Assembly (NCBI GenBank): GCA_011389985.1
Contig: JAABTH010000002.1
Coordinates: 1 to 64,000 of the forward strand
Source: Bacillota bacterium
Lineage (GTDB): Bacteria > Bacillota > Dethiobacteria > DTU022
Reading direction: 5' to 3'
DNA: 64,000 nt
A program made the position numbers and the translations under genes. Below are positions 7,943-16,647 of this stretch, piece after piece (position 1 is the stretch's first letter; the number at the start of each line of letters is the position of its first letter). A model generated the notes under the pieces. That model saw only the letters and a program-made list of their open reading frames with translations, was not told where the DNA came from and ran no database searches.

Positions 7943-9373
7943 ATGCGCGTTAATACGCAGTATCAAAACGTTGTGGGACTAAACATTTTTAGCCCCGATC
8001 AATTCGAAGAAATTCATCTTGCCACCCTTGAAATTCTGGACAGAGTGGGTGTCAGGGTTTATGATCAGGAATCGCTAGGCATACTAAGGAAAGCCGGAGC
8101 AAGGGTTGACGGTAACTTGGTTCGGATACCTGCCTATATGGTCCAGGAAGCTTTGGCTTCAGCTCCCTGCAGAGTGCCTGTCTGTGACAGAAAAGGTGAA
8201 AGGGTGATGTCGTTGGAAAAGGGCCGAAGCTATTACGGAACCGGTTCAGATACCCCTTTTACAATTGATGTAAAAACCGGAGAAAGAAGGCTTTCCACTA
8301 AGCAGGACGTGGTAAACGCAGCGATCATATCTGATAATCTTGAAAATATTGATTTTGTTATGTCTCTGTCTCTGGCATCCAATGTTCCTACAAAAGATTC
8401 TTATCTTCACCAGTTCGAAGCGATGGTCTTAAATACCAGCAAACCGCTAATCTATACTGCAGCAAACCTTCGGGATCTGAAAATTATTGTGGCTATGGCA
8501 GAAATAATTGCAGGTGGGGCTGAAGCGTTATCAGCAAATCCTTTTATGATTCTTTATAATGAACCATCTTCACCATTACAGCATAGCAAAGATGCTGTGG
8601 AAAAGCTGCTTTATCTGGCAGAAAAAAAATTACCGGTTATTTATACTCCGGCTGTGATGATGGGGGCGACAGGACCGGTTACAGCCGCTGGTTCTATTGT
8701 TGTGGCCAACAGCGAATCTTTATCCGGTTTGGTCCTCCACCAGCTTAAATCGAAGGGCGCTCCGTTCATTATTGGCGGCGGTATTCCGCCGATGGATATG
8801 AAAACATTTGTCTGTTCGTATGGCGCGCCTGAAGAACATCTGAATTGCTCTGTAATGGCCGGAATAGCCCAATATTATAATTTGCCGGTTTTTACAACTG
8901 CCGGTTGCAGTGATTCTCAGTTGTTTGATCAGCAGGCGGGTATGGAGGCCGGGTTTAATTTACTGGCCTCAACACTGGCTGGTGGTAATTTAATTCATGA
9001 CCTCGGTTATATTGGCGCTGGTATTACATCATCAATGGAAATGCTGGTGCTATGTAATGAAACAGTCGGAATGGCCAAGCGTTTCATCAGGGGCATCGAT
9101 CTGTCCCCTGAAATGTTAGCTCTTGATGTTATTGAAAAAGTAGGTCCCGGCGGGAATTATTTTGCCGAAGAACATACTTTCAATAACTTTAAACAACAAA
9201 TTTGGGCGCCGGAACTGTTAAATCGGCAGCCTTTTGACAATTGGAAGGAAGCCGGTGAAAAAGACTATGGACAGAGGGCAAATAAGAAAGTTCTCTCAAT
9301 CTTAGAAAATCATCGGCCGGAACAACTGCCAGCTTCAAAAATAAAAGAAATTCAGGAAATGGTTAAAGGATAA
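7943..9373 (+). CDS. MttB-family (non-pyrrolysine) methyltransferase 2
   Basis: A 476-residue MttB-superfamily protein, expected to demethylate a quaternary amine and pass the methyl group to a corrinoid protein. It has the motifs YYGTGSDTPF (~95), GATGPVTAAG (~241), IIGGGIPPMDMKT (~275) and TTAGCSD...FDQQAGMEAG (~319-335). No stop codon interrupts the region where pyrrolysine occurs in classic MttB. The AAGGAG 10 bases upstream of ATG 7943 decides this start over an in-frame TTG at 7886. It is the first gene after a sigma-54 promoter and is followed after 43 bases by an aminotransferase and then an acetoacetate-decarboxylase-like gene, so the three likely form one pathway. It resembles copies 4 and 5 more than copies 1 and 3. 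Confidence 0.86.
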   Translation: MRVNTQYQNVVGLNIFSPDQFEEIHLATLEILDRVGVRVYDQESLGILRKAGARVDGNLVRIPAYMVQEALASAPCRVPVCDRKGERVMSLEKGRSYYGTGSDTPFTIDVKTGERRLSTKQDVVNAAIISDNLENIDFVMSLSLASNVPTKDSYLHQFEAMVLNTSKPLIYTAANLRDLKIIVAMAEIIAGGAEALSANPFMILYNEPSSPLQHSKDAVEKLLYLAEKKLPVIYTPAVMMGATGPVTAAGSIVVANSESLSGLVLHQLKSKGAPFIIGGGIPPMDMKTFVCSYGAPEEHLNCSVMAGIAQYYNLPVFTTAGCSDSQLFDQQAGMEAGFNLLASTLAGGNLIHDLGYIGAGITSSMEMLVLCNETVGMAKRFIRGIDLSPEMLALDVIEKVGPGGNYFAEEHTFNNFKQQIWAPELLNRQPFDNWKEAGEKDYGQRANKKVLSILENHRPEQLPASKIKEIQEMVKG

Positions 9374-9416
9374 ATGCCTGATAACGAAAACTTGGTAAAA
9401 AGGAAGTGGTCATCCT

Positions 9417-10595
9417 ATGCGTTTTTCCAAAGCGATTGAAGAACTTAAGCCTTCTGATATCAGGGAAATATTAAAGCTGACTGAGAATCCCGAAGTTATA
9501 TCTTTTGCCGGGGGAGTTCCTGATCCGAACTTTTTTCCTGTTGAAGAAATGAAGGAGATTACCCAGATAATCCTTAAAGATCAGGGAGAAAAAGTTCTTC
9601 AATATAATACTACAGACGGGCTAATTTCTTTGAGAGATAAAATTGCAGCCAGGATGAGCACTGCCGGGATGCTTACGACTGTCGATAATATAATGATTAT
9701 CAGTGGCTCTCAACAGGGCTTGGATTTTTCGGGAAAGCTGTTTTTAGATCCAGGGGATATGGTGGTTTGCGAAAGCCCAAGTTATGCCGGGGCAATAAGC
9801 GCGTTTAGAGCTAACCAGCCTGAATTCATTGAAATTTCAACAGATGAAGAGGGAATGGACCTTTCCCAGCTAAAGGCAGTCCTTGAGTCACAGCAAAATA
9901 TTAAAATGATCTATGTTATTCCGAATTTCCAAAACCCTACTGGTAAATCATGGTCGCTACAGCGCCGCAGGGAATTTATGGAGTTAATCCGTCGACACAA
10001 AATGCCGGTTATCGAAGATGATCCATACGGGGAGATTTGTTTCGACAGTGAAAAAATACCAACTCTCAAATCTCTGGATACTGACGGGTTTGTCATTTAC
10101 CTAGGTACTTTCTCGAAAACATTTTGTCCGGGTTTAAGGGTGGGATGGCTTGATGCCGCTAAACCTGTATTGCAAAAGTATAATATTATTAAACAGAGCT
10201 CCGATATTCATACTAATTCATTAGCTCAGGCAGAGATTGACAAATACTTAGATCTTTATGATTTTGATGAACATATTTCTATAATTAATCAAGCATATAG
10301 ATCGCGCAGAGATAAAATGTTGGAGGCTATAAAAAAGCATTTCCCGGGAAATTGTCGGCATACTTGCCCGAACGGGGGCTTGTTTATCTGGGTAGATATA
10401 TCTGAGAAGATAAACTCAAGATCTGTTTTGGTTAAGGCTTTACAGCAAAATGTTGCTTTTATACCAGGGGAATCATTTTATCCTGTAAGCAATATATGTA
10501 ATACCTTTAGGTTGAATTTTTCTAACGTGAATGAGCTTGAGATCGAGATAGGGATTGAAAGGCTTGGCCGGGTTTTGAAAGATGAACTTGATTGA
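9417..10595 (+). CDS. PLP-dependent aminotransferase, class I/II (2-aminoadipate/MocR-like group)
   Basis: A 392-residue fold-type I aminotransferase. The PLP lysine lies in YLGTFSKTFCPGLRVGW (~235), with GSQQGLDF (~100) for phosphate binding and PNFQNPTG (~178) as the conserved Asn/Pro loop. The start of the protein (ISFAGGVPDPNFFP) is typical of the LysN/KAT-like group, which works on aminoadipate, aromatic or branched amino acids. There is no GntR domain. It is located between mttB2 and an acetoacetate-decarboxylase-like gene with short gaps, so it probably transaminates the amino acid freed by demethylation. Its substrate cannot be told from sequence alone. Confidence 0.85.
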   Translation: MRFSKAIEELKPSDIREILKLTENPEVISFAGGVPDPNFFPVEEMKEITQIILKDQGEKVLQYNTTDGLISLRDKIAARMSTAGMLTTVDNIMIISGSQQGLDFSGKLFLDPGDMVVCESPSYAGAISAFRANQPEFIEISTDEEGMDLSQLKAVLESQQNIKMIYVIPNFQNPTGKSWSLQRRREFMELIRRHKMPVIEDDPYGEICFDSEKIPTLKSLDTDGFVIYLGTFSKTFCPGLRVGWLDAAKPVLQKYNIIKQSSDIHTNSLAQAEIDKYLDLYDFDEHISIINQAYRSRRDKMLEAIKKHFPGNCRHTCPNGGLFIWVDISEKINSRSVLVKALQQNVAFIPGESFYPVSNICNTFRLNFSNVNELEIEIGIERLGRVLKDELD

Positions 10596-10619
10596 AAAAT
10601 TGAAAAAGGAGGTTTAACT

Positions 10620-11429
10620 GTGACAGATATTGATAAAATGAAGGGTTTCGCATATCCCACGCCACTGGGTGTTTCCTCTGTGGTGGGTAATCTGCCCTGG
10701 CACTTTGGAACAGAACACCTCAGCATTGTTTATCGGACTGATCCTGCTGTAATTGAATCATACTTGCCAGAGCCATTGATGCCCGGTGAAAGTCCTGATA
10801 TAGTTGTGATAGATTTTGGTAAGTGGTTTTCTCTCTGGGATAATCTGGAGATGCCTTTTATTAATCCGGAGCGAACCTGGTATCAGGAAACAGTTATATG
10901 GGTTGGTAGTTCCTTCAACGGGAAACAGGGAAAAACCTGTATTCAAAGCTGGGTTGATAATGACTTTACTCTGGCGCGTGGTATGTTTATGGGGTTCAAT
11001 AAAAAGTTCGGGCAGACTTATAAAACTGATTACATGCCTGTTAACCCGAAGATGCCTCCCCTGGGGATTGGTTCTAAGTTAAAGGGTTGGACCTGCGCTC
11101 ATGGTGAAAGGCTCATGGAGGGGACGCTAATGATCCGTGAGAAAATAAAATATGCTGATTTACCTGATCCTATCAACAAACAACTATTTAATATTCGTTA
11201 CTTTCCCAGTATTGTTATTGGGGCGCCTCCGTCAGTTTGTGAGTTGGTAACTCTTCATATGGAGGATTTCCGAAATGGAGATGTCTGGGCTGGAGAAGGT
11301 ACGATTAATTTATATCGATCTGAACTGGAAGAATATACAAGGTTAGTGCCCAGAGAAATAATCGGAGCATACTATTATACAAATGGATGTACAATTACAG
11401 GCGGGGAAGTTCTACACAGCTGGGTTTAG
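10620..11429 (+). CDS. Acetoacetate decarboxylase-like protein
   Basis: A 269-residue protein of the acetoacetate decarboxylase superfamily, whose members use a lysine Schiff base to decarboxylate beta-keto acids or carry out aldol-type chemistry. The motif GFNKKFG (~125) matches the GYPKK motif that carries the reactive lysine. AAGGAGG lies 7 bases before the GTG start. It is the third gene of the sigma-54 controlled set, 24 bases after the aminotransferase, so it may process the keto acid formed there. Many superfamily members do not act on acetoacetate, so the substrate is left open. A 500-base non-coding stretch follows. Confidence 0.75.
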   Translation: MTDIDKMKGFAYPTPLGVSSVVGNLPWHFGTEHLSIVYRTDPAVIESYLPEPLMPGESPDIVVIDFGKWFSLWDNLEMPFINPERTWYQETVIWVGSSFNGKQGKTCIQSWVDNDFTLARGMFMGFNKKFGQTYKTDYMPVNPKMPPLGIGSKLKGWTCAHGERLMEGTLMIREKIKYADLPDPINKQLFNIRYFPSIVIGAPPSVCELVTLHMEDFRNGDVWAGEGTINLYRSELEEYTRLVPREIIGAYYYTNGCTITGGEVLHSWV

Positions 11430-11935
11430 ATAATTATTTTTGCACAAGTGTTTTTTCGCTCAAAAAAAGTCAGGTATGACCGTATAAAAACTATGCAGAT
11501 ATATGCTCGATATGTATAATTTTTATCCACTTTGTTTATTTAATGCCAGGCACACTTTCTATCCTTCGTAATATGCGACAGGATTCTGTAATAATATCAG
11601 CAATAGCAGTAATAATTGCTCTTTTCGGCAGAGACAATTGAACACTGTGAATAAAGCTTTGTTGGCATATAAATTGCGTTTTTTATATTATAGTCCTGTT
11701 TATGAAATGATTTGCGGAGCTTTTAAAACGGCCCCAAATAGCTTAAAATAGTAATGAATGGATGCTGTCAGATAAGTGCGGCGCAAATACGTAAACCAGC
11801 GAATTACCGGAGATCAAAATTCTGGTTTTATAACGACTTGGGAGGAGGTTGAAAACAGGTTATAAGGTAAAGACAGGATTTGAAGAAAATTGTTTAGCAT
11901 AAGAGGGAAGAAAATGAAATGAGGAGGCAATACAA
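11430..11935 (+). other. Non-coding leader of the ABC transporter operon
   Basis: No convincing gene was found in these 506 bases. They hold a sigma-54 promoter (11662-11678), an imperfect repeat at about 11494-11510 resembling the possible enhancer at 7736, and a long 5' untranslated region of some 245 bases ending in a strong GAGGAGG site. No known riboswitch class was recognised. Confidence 0.6.
11662..11678 (+). promoter_or_regulatory. Sigma-54 (-24/-12) promoter of the ABC transporter operon
   Basis: TTGGCATATAAATTGCG has GG at 11664-11665 and GC at 11676-11677 with exactly 10 bases between, a near-perfect -24/-12 element. It shares the TTGGCAT...ATTGC core with the promoter at 7811. 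The activator encoded at 5968 is the likely partner. Confidence 0.8.
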
Positions 11936-13498
11936 TTGTTAAAGAAATTTGTTGTTTTGTTGGTCGTTTTATTGATCGCCAGCCTGGTCTTGGTATCATG
12001 TGGACCAACCGCCACGGAGGAAGAGCCCGAGGAAGCTTTATCAGAGAAGCATGGTGGGGTTTTAGGTTTTGCCTATTATGCACCCACGAACATGGATCCG
12101 GCGTTCGCCTCTACTGTTGCTGACGAACATGTTGCAAGACAATACTCAGATCACCTGGTTTTTATTGATGAAGAGAATGAACCGGATGTCAATCGTAGTG
12201 TAGCTGAAGACTGGGAATCAAATGAAGACGGTACAGTATGGAGCTTTGCTCTGCGCCAGGGTATCATGTTTCACGATGGTAAAGAGATGACATCCCGGGA
12301 TGTCAAGTTTACCTATGATCGTCTTCGTGATCCCGATGTCGGGACCGCAACTGTGGGCCTCTACTCAAATATTGTTGATATCACCACGCCAGATGACTAT
12401 TCCATAGTTTTTGAGCTGGCAGATCCCAACCCCGACTTTCTGAAAGATCTTGCAGACTACCATGCTTTGATTATGGATGCCGACAACACCGATTTTGCAA
12501 CGAATTTTAATGGTACCGGACCATTCATCGTCGAGCAATACATTCCAGAGGATCGGATAACCTTTACCCGCAACCCGAACTACTGGATGACTGATGATGA
12601 TGGTTACGCACTTCCCTACCTTGATGGCATGGAATTTATCTTTTTAAGTGATTCTTCAGCCCAGGTAGAGGCTTTGCGTGGTGGGCAGGTGCATTATCTT
12701 ATTTATCTGTCTGCTGAATTCGTACCAATGTTGGAAGAGGATCCTAATATCGAAATTTATCAAAAACCGTCAAATACCGCTTGGGTAATTCGTATGCGTT
12801 CCGATCGGGAGCCGGCAAGTGATGTTCGTGTTCGCCAGGCAATTAAAGCAGCAACTGATCGCAGTGCAATCCTGGAAGGGGCAATCGGCGGTCTTGGCAT
12901 AGCAGGTCGGGATACACCGTTTGGTCCTAGTTATGGTGATATTTATCTGGATGTACCAGAACCTGTACGTGATGTAGATGAGGCAAAGCGACTACTGGAA
13001 GAAGCCGGATATCCCGACGGGTTAGATATAATTATTCATACCCAGGAACAGTCTCCGTTGCCCGCTATTGCGACAATCTGGAAAGAGCAATTAGCTGAAG
13101 CAGGTATCAATGTAGAGATTCAGTTAGTTCCTTCAGAAGTTTACTATGGTGCTGAAAACATGTGGCTGGAAGTAGACTTTGGAATTACTGACTGGGGTTC
13201 CAGGCCTTACCCGCAGCCTTACCTTGACCTGGCTTATGTTACCGGAGCACAATGGAACGAAACCCATTGGTCTGATCCTGAACTGGACACTCTGGCAGCA
13301 GCTGCGGCGATGGAGTTGGATCGTGATGAGCGCATCAAACTCTATCATGAAATTCAGGAAATCTTTATTGAACGTGGTCCGATTATCGTCCCCTTCTTTA
13401 TCAATAACCTCTGGGGTGCCAGCGCTGATCTGAAAGGTCTTAACCCGACCAGTGGTTTAGGTACAGCCCTTGATCTGCGCACTGTTTATTTTGAATAG
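11936..13498 (+). CDS. Peptide/nickel-type ABC transporter substrate-binding lipoprotein
   Basis: A 520-residue solute-binding protein of family 5 (DppA/OppA type). The N-terminus is a lipoprotein signal with lipobox LVSC at about residues 19-22, followed by an acidic linker. The body shows family features such as WSFALRQGIMFHDGKEMTSRDVKFTYDR in pieces around residues 100-130 and DVRVRQAIKAATDR (~300). It starts at TTG, with GGAGG 8 bases upstream. It captures peptides or other small organic cations outside the cell for the permeases encoded downstream. Control by sigma-54 together with mttB2 suggests its ligand may be a betaine or betaine-containing compound (inference). Confidence 0.88.
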   Translation: MLKKFVVLLVVLLIASLVLVSCGPTATEEEPEEALSEKHGGVLGFAYYAPTNMDPAFASTVADEHVARQYSDHLVFIDEENEPDVNRSVAEDWESNEDGTVWSFALRQGIMFHDGKEMTSRDVKFTYDRLRDPDVGTATVGLYSNIVDITTPDDYSIVFELADPNPDFLKDLADYHALIMDADNTDFATNFNGTGPFIVEQYIPEDRITFTRNPNYWMTDDDGYALPYLDGMEFIFLSDSSAQVEALRGGQVHYLIYLSAEFVPMLEEDPNIEIYQKPSNTAWVIRMRSDREPASDVRVRQAIKAATDRSAILEGAIGGLGIAGRDTPFGPSYGDIYLDVPEPVRDVDEAKRLLEEAGYPDGLDIIIHTQEQSPLPAIATIWKEQLAEAGINVEIQLVPSEVYYGAENMWLEVDFGITDWGSRPYPQPYLDLAYVTGAQWNETHWSDPELDTLAAAAAMELDRDERIKLYHEIQEIFIERGPIIVPFFINNLWGASADLKGLNPTSGLGTALDLRTVYFE

Positions 13499-13531
13499 CA
13501 AAAGCGATTATTAGATCTGATAAGCAGCTAA

Positions 13532-13563
13532 ACCCTCCCTCCGGCATCCGTCGGAGGGAGGGT
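13532..13563 (+). terminator. Strong hairpin between binding-protein and permease genes
   Basis: ACCCTCCCTCCG and CGGAGGGAGGGT pair perfectly over 12 bp around an 8-base loop. There is no T-run after it, so it more likely stabilises the 3' end of the abundant binding-protein message or partly terminates than fully stops transcription. Confidence 0.6.
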
Positions 13564-13640
13564 AGTTGAATTAGTGTTCGGGGGCGGCTGTCGGTCATTC
13601 GCTAAAACACTGATTTTGCTGGATATCTGGGGGGCAGCAT

Positions 13641-14528
13641 ATGGTTTTAACAAATAGCAGTAAAAAACAGAACGAGCCGAAAATTTCGAGGCTATCAGCT
13701 AAATTAAAGCGACTACGGCGTTATCCGACAACATTAATCGGGTTCTCTATCGTTATTCTTTTTCTTTTAGTGGCAGTTTTGGGGCCATGGATTGCTCCGT
13801 ATAAATATACCGATCAGAACCTGGCCATGCGTTTGCAACCGCCTTCTGAGTCCCATATTTTTGGAACGGATCAATTTGGCCGGGATATTTTTAGCCGAGT
13901 CCTTGTCGGTAGCCGGGATGTATTGGTAGTTGCTGGTTCAGGAACAAGCTTGGCTATCTTTTTTGGTATGCTGGTGGGCTTATTCTCTGCTTACCGGGGA
14001 GGCCTCTTTGATGAGATTGTAATGCGCATTATGGATGTAATATTATCAATTCCACCTTTACTGCTGGCCATGGTGATCTTGTTTTCTCTGGGCCCTTCCC
14101 GGCTCAATGTTATTATTGTGGTCGGATTTCTTTATATTCCGATGGTGGCCAGGGTGGTTAGAAGTGTTGTTTTGGAGCTCAAAACGAGACAGTTTGTAGA
14201 GGCAGCCCGGCTGCGGGGAGAAAGCAGCCTTTATATTTTATTCAATGAAATTTTGCCGAATGTTCTACCTCATTTGGCTGTTGAAGCTTCAATGCGTTTT
14301 TCCTATTCCATCTTTCTGGTTGCCTCATTAGGTTTTCTCGGCCTGGGGGTGCAGCCTCCTTCACCTGACTGGGGACTGATGGTTGGAGATGCCAGAACCT
14401 GGTTTCACCAGGCCCGCTGGGTTCTTTTCTTTCCGGCCGGAGCAATTGCTCTGCTTGTTGTGGGCGTTGGCTTTATGAGTGACGGGTTGCGCAGGATGCT
14501 GCTTCCGGGAGGTGTAAGTGATGTTTGA
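13641..14528 (+). CDS. ABC transporter permease, DppC/OppC type
   Basis: A 295-residue integral membrane subunit. After a cytoplasmic start it has a first membrane segment (GFSIVILFLLVAVLGPWI), the FGTDQFGRDIFSRVL motif that marks DppC-type permeases, and further helices. The EAARLRGESSLYILFNEILPN segment (~190) is the EAA loop that contacts the ATPase. The neighbouring genes supply the binding protein, the ATPase and the second permease. It overlaps the ATPase start by 8 bases, implying translational coupling. Confidence 0.88.
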   Translation: MVLTNSSKKQNEPKISRLSAKLKRLRRYPTTLIGFSIVILFLLVAVLGPWIAPYKYTDQNLAMRLQPPSESHIFGTDQFGRDIFSRVLVGSRDVLVVAGSGTSLAIFFGMLVGLFSAYRGGLFDEIVMRIMDVILSIPPLLLAMVILFSLGPSRLNVIIVVGFLYIPMVARVVRSVVLELKTRQFVEAARLRGESSLYILFNEILPNVLPHLAVEASMRFSYSIFLVASLGFLGLGVQPPSPDWGLMVGDARTWFHQARWVLFFPAGAIALLVVGVGFMSDGLRRMLLPGGVSDV

Positions 14529-16647
14529 TCCCAATACTGCTTCTGCATTAAGAGTTGACCAACAAGACGGGAAGTATGCCCTTGATGCCCGGAATGTAAC
14601 GGTAACCTACAATACCGATAAAGGACCGCTCGATACGATCCGTAACGTTACTTTGCAGCTAGTCCCCGGTGAAATTTACGGTCTGGTCGGTGAATCGGGC
14701 TCCGGAAAAACCACCCTGGCCCGGGCTATTGTCCGCTATCTCCCTGCTAATGGACATTTAAGCAGCGGAACGGTAAAACTAGGCGGAACAGATTTACTTG
14801 CACTGACGAGGAAAGAAATGAGAAGTGTCTGGGGTTCTAAAATTACCATGGTCCATCAAGATCCGGGCGCATCGATCAACCCCGCCATGCTAATTGGCGA
14901 TCAAATTGCCGAAGTAGCCCGCGTTCATCTTGGCATGTCGAAACAGCAAGCACAAGCAAGAGCCATTGAGATGCTTTCAAAAGTGCGGATGCCTGATCCG
15001 GAATCGGTGGCCAAACGCTATGCCCATCAGCTGAGCGGCGGAATGCTCCAGAGGGTATTGATTGCGACCGCTATAGCCACCAATCCCCAGCTTATTATAA
15101 TGGATGAACCGACGACCGCCCTTGATGTAACCACTGAGGCAGTTATCCTCGATCTAGTTCGCGATCTGCTAAAAGAATTTGATACATCAGTTTTATATAT
15201 AACGCATAATCTTGGCGTAGTAGCCCGTATATGTAACCGGGTCGGCGTGCTGTATACCGGAGAAATCATGGAAGAGGGGACGATCGAACAGGTTTTTAAA
15301 AGCAAGCTTCACCCTTATACCAGGGGTCTTTTAGGCAGTGTGCCGCGGATTGAAGCCAGCAAAAAGGATATAAGTTTGTGCGCAATCCCTGGCTTTATCC
15401 CAAGGCCGGATCAGCTTCCGGCCGGCTGTGTTTTTGCCCCCCGCTGTGAACTTGTTGAACCGGCCTGCGAAGAAAAAAGGCCTCCCCTGGTCGAAATCGA
15501 TTCCAACCACCAGACTGCCTGCCGCCGGTGGGAAGTTCTGCAGCATGATGCTGACGCTGCCTCCGGAGTCTGTCCCGCCCGCGTTACAGAGGACCGGGAA
15601 CTGGGAGACCTGGTTCTAGAGGCCCGCAATATTAAGAAATATTTTCCGGTTTCAGGAGGACTTTCATCATTTTGGAAGCGGGATCGGACTGTGGTGAAGG
15701 CTGTAGATGATATCTCGGTCCGTATGCGCCGTTCATTTACGATGGGCATCGTCGGTGAGAGCGGCTGTGGAAAAACCACCCTGGCCCGGTGCATTGCAGG
15801 GCTGGAGGAGGCGACTTCCGGTGAGATTGAACTCGAAGGAGAAATTCTGCCTTACTCTGTGGCAAAAAGATCCCGGGAAACCCTAAAAAAGATTCAGATG
15901 GTATTTCAGAACCCCGATGCTTCACTGAACCCGCAGCACCCTGCCGGAGTGAGCGTTGCCCGGCCCCTGATTCTCCTGCGTAACCTGAGCGGCAAAGAGG
16001 TCCGGAACCGGGTTCGTGAACTGTTTGAGGCGGTGAACCTGCCGGAGAATTATATCGACAGGCTCCCGCATGAGCTGAGCGGCGGCGAAAAACAGCGAGT
16101 TGCCATTGCCCGAGCTAATGCCGCAGATCCAACCCTGATGATCTGCGATGAGCCGATTTCTTCTCTCGATGTATCGGTTCAGGCCGCGCTGATGAATCTG
16201 TTGGTTGATCTCCAGGAGTCGAAAGGGACTTCCTACCTGTTTATTTCTCATGATTTAGCTGCGGTGCGCCATTTATCGGATTGGATAGCGGTAATTTACC
16301 TGGGAAGGCTCTGTGAGATAGGTTCCGCCGAAGACGTTTTCGTGCCGCCATATCATCCCTATACCGAAGCCCTGCTATCCGCTATTCCGATACCGGATCC
16401 GGATATCAAACAGGATGCTATACGTTTGAGAGGCAGCGTGCCGAGCGCTATGAATATCCCTTCAGGGTGCCGTTTTCATACCCGCTGCCCCCGTAAAATT
16501 GGCGAGATTTGCGAGCAGCAGGAACCGCCCTGGCGGGATGTGGAAAAGGATCACCGTTACTGCTGCCACATTCCCGTGGATGAACTGCGATCCCTGCAGC
16601 ACGGATTTTTGCAGAAAAAAATTGCCGGTTCAGGGGGGGATGAGTAA
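14521..16647 (+). CDS. Fused double ATP-binding subunit of peptide-type ABC transporter (DppD-DppF fusion)
   Basis: A 708-residue protein with two complete ABC ATPase domains in tandem. The first has Walker A GESGSGKTT (~58), signature LSGGMLQRV and Walker B LIIMDEPTTALD. The second has Walker A GESGCGKTT (~415), signature LSGGEKQRV and Walker B LMICDEPISSLD. Each domain is followed by the oligopeptide-transporter C-terminal motif (HPYTRGLLGSVPR with CVFAPRC, and HPYTEALLSAIP with CRFHTRC), whose cysteines may bind an iron-sulfur cluster as in some Dpp/Opp ATPases. In most bacteria the two halves are separate genes. GGAGGT lies 7 bases before ATG 14521. The stop overlaps the next permease start by one base. 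Confidence 0.9.
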   Translation: MFDPNTASALRVDQQDGKYALDARNVTVTYNTDKGPLDTIRNVTLQLVPGEIYGLVGESGSGKTTLARAIVRYLPANGHLSSGTVKLGGTDLLALTRKEMRSVWGSKITMVHQDPGASINPAMLIGDQIAEVARVHLGMSKQQAQARAIEMLSKVRMPDPESVAKRYAHQLSGGMLQRVLIATAIATNPQLIIMDEPTTALDVTTEAVILDLVRDLLKEFDTSVLYITHNLGVVARICNRVGVLYTGEIMEEGTIEQVFKSKLHPYTRGLLGSVPRIEASKKDISLCAIPGFIPRPDQLPAGCVFAPRCELVEPACEEKRPPLVEIDSNHQTACRRWEVLQHDADAASGVCPARVTEDRELGDLVLEARNIKKYFPVSGGLSSFWKRDRTVVKAVDDISVRMRRSFTMGIVGESGCGKTTLARCIAGLEEATSGEIELEGEILPYSVAKRSRETLKKIQMVFQNPDASLNPQHPAGVSVARPLILLRNLSGKEVRNRVRELFEAVNLPENYIDRLPHELSGGEKQRVAIARANAADPTLMICDEPISSLDVSVQAALMNLLVDLQESKGTSYLFISHDLAAVRHLSDWIAVIYLGRLCEIGSAEDVFVPPYHPYTEALLSAIPIPDPDIKQDAIRLRGSVPSAMNIPSGCRFHTRCPRKIGEICEQQEPPWRDVEKDHRYCCHIPVDELRSLQHGFLQKKIAGSGGDE

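Noticed and set aside
11430..11935. Riboswitch or T-box in the ABC transporter leader
   Set aside because: No conserved riboswitch core or T-box sequence was found; the sigma-54 element explains regulation better.
13532..13563. True operon-ending terminator after the binding-protein gene
   Set aside because: There is no T-run, and the permease and ATPase genes continue in the same direction, so it is better read as a stability or partial-attenuation hairpin.
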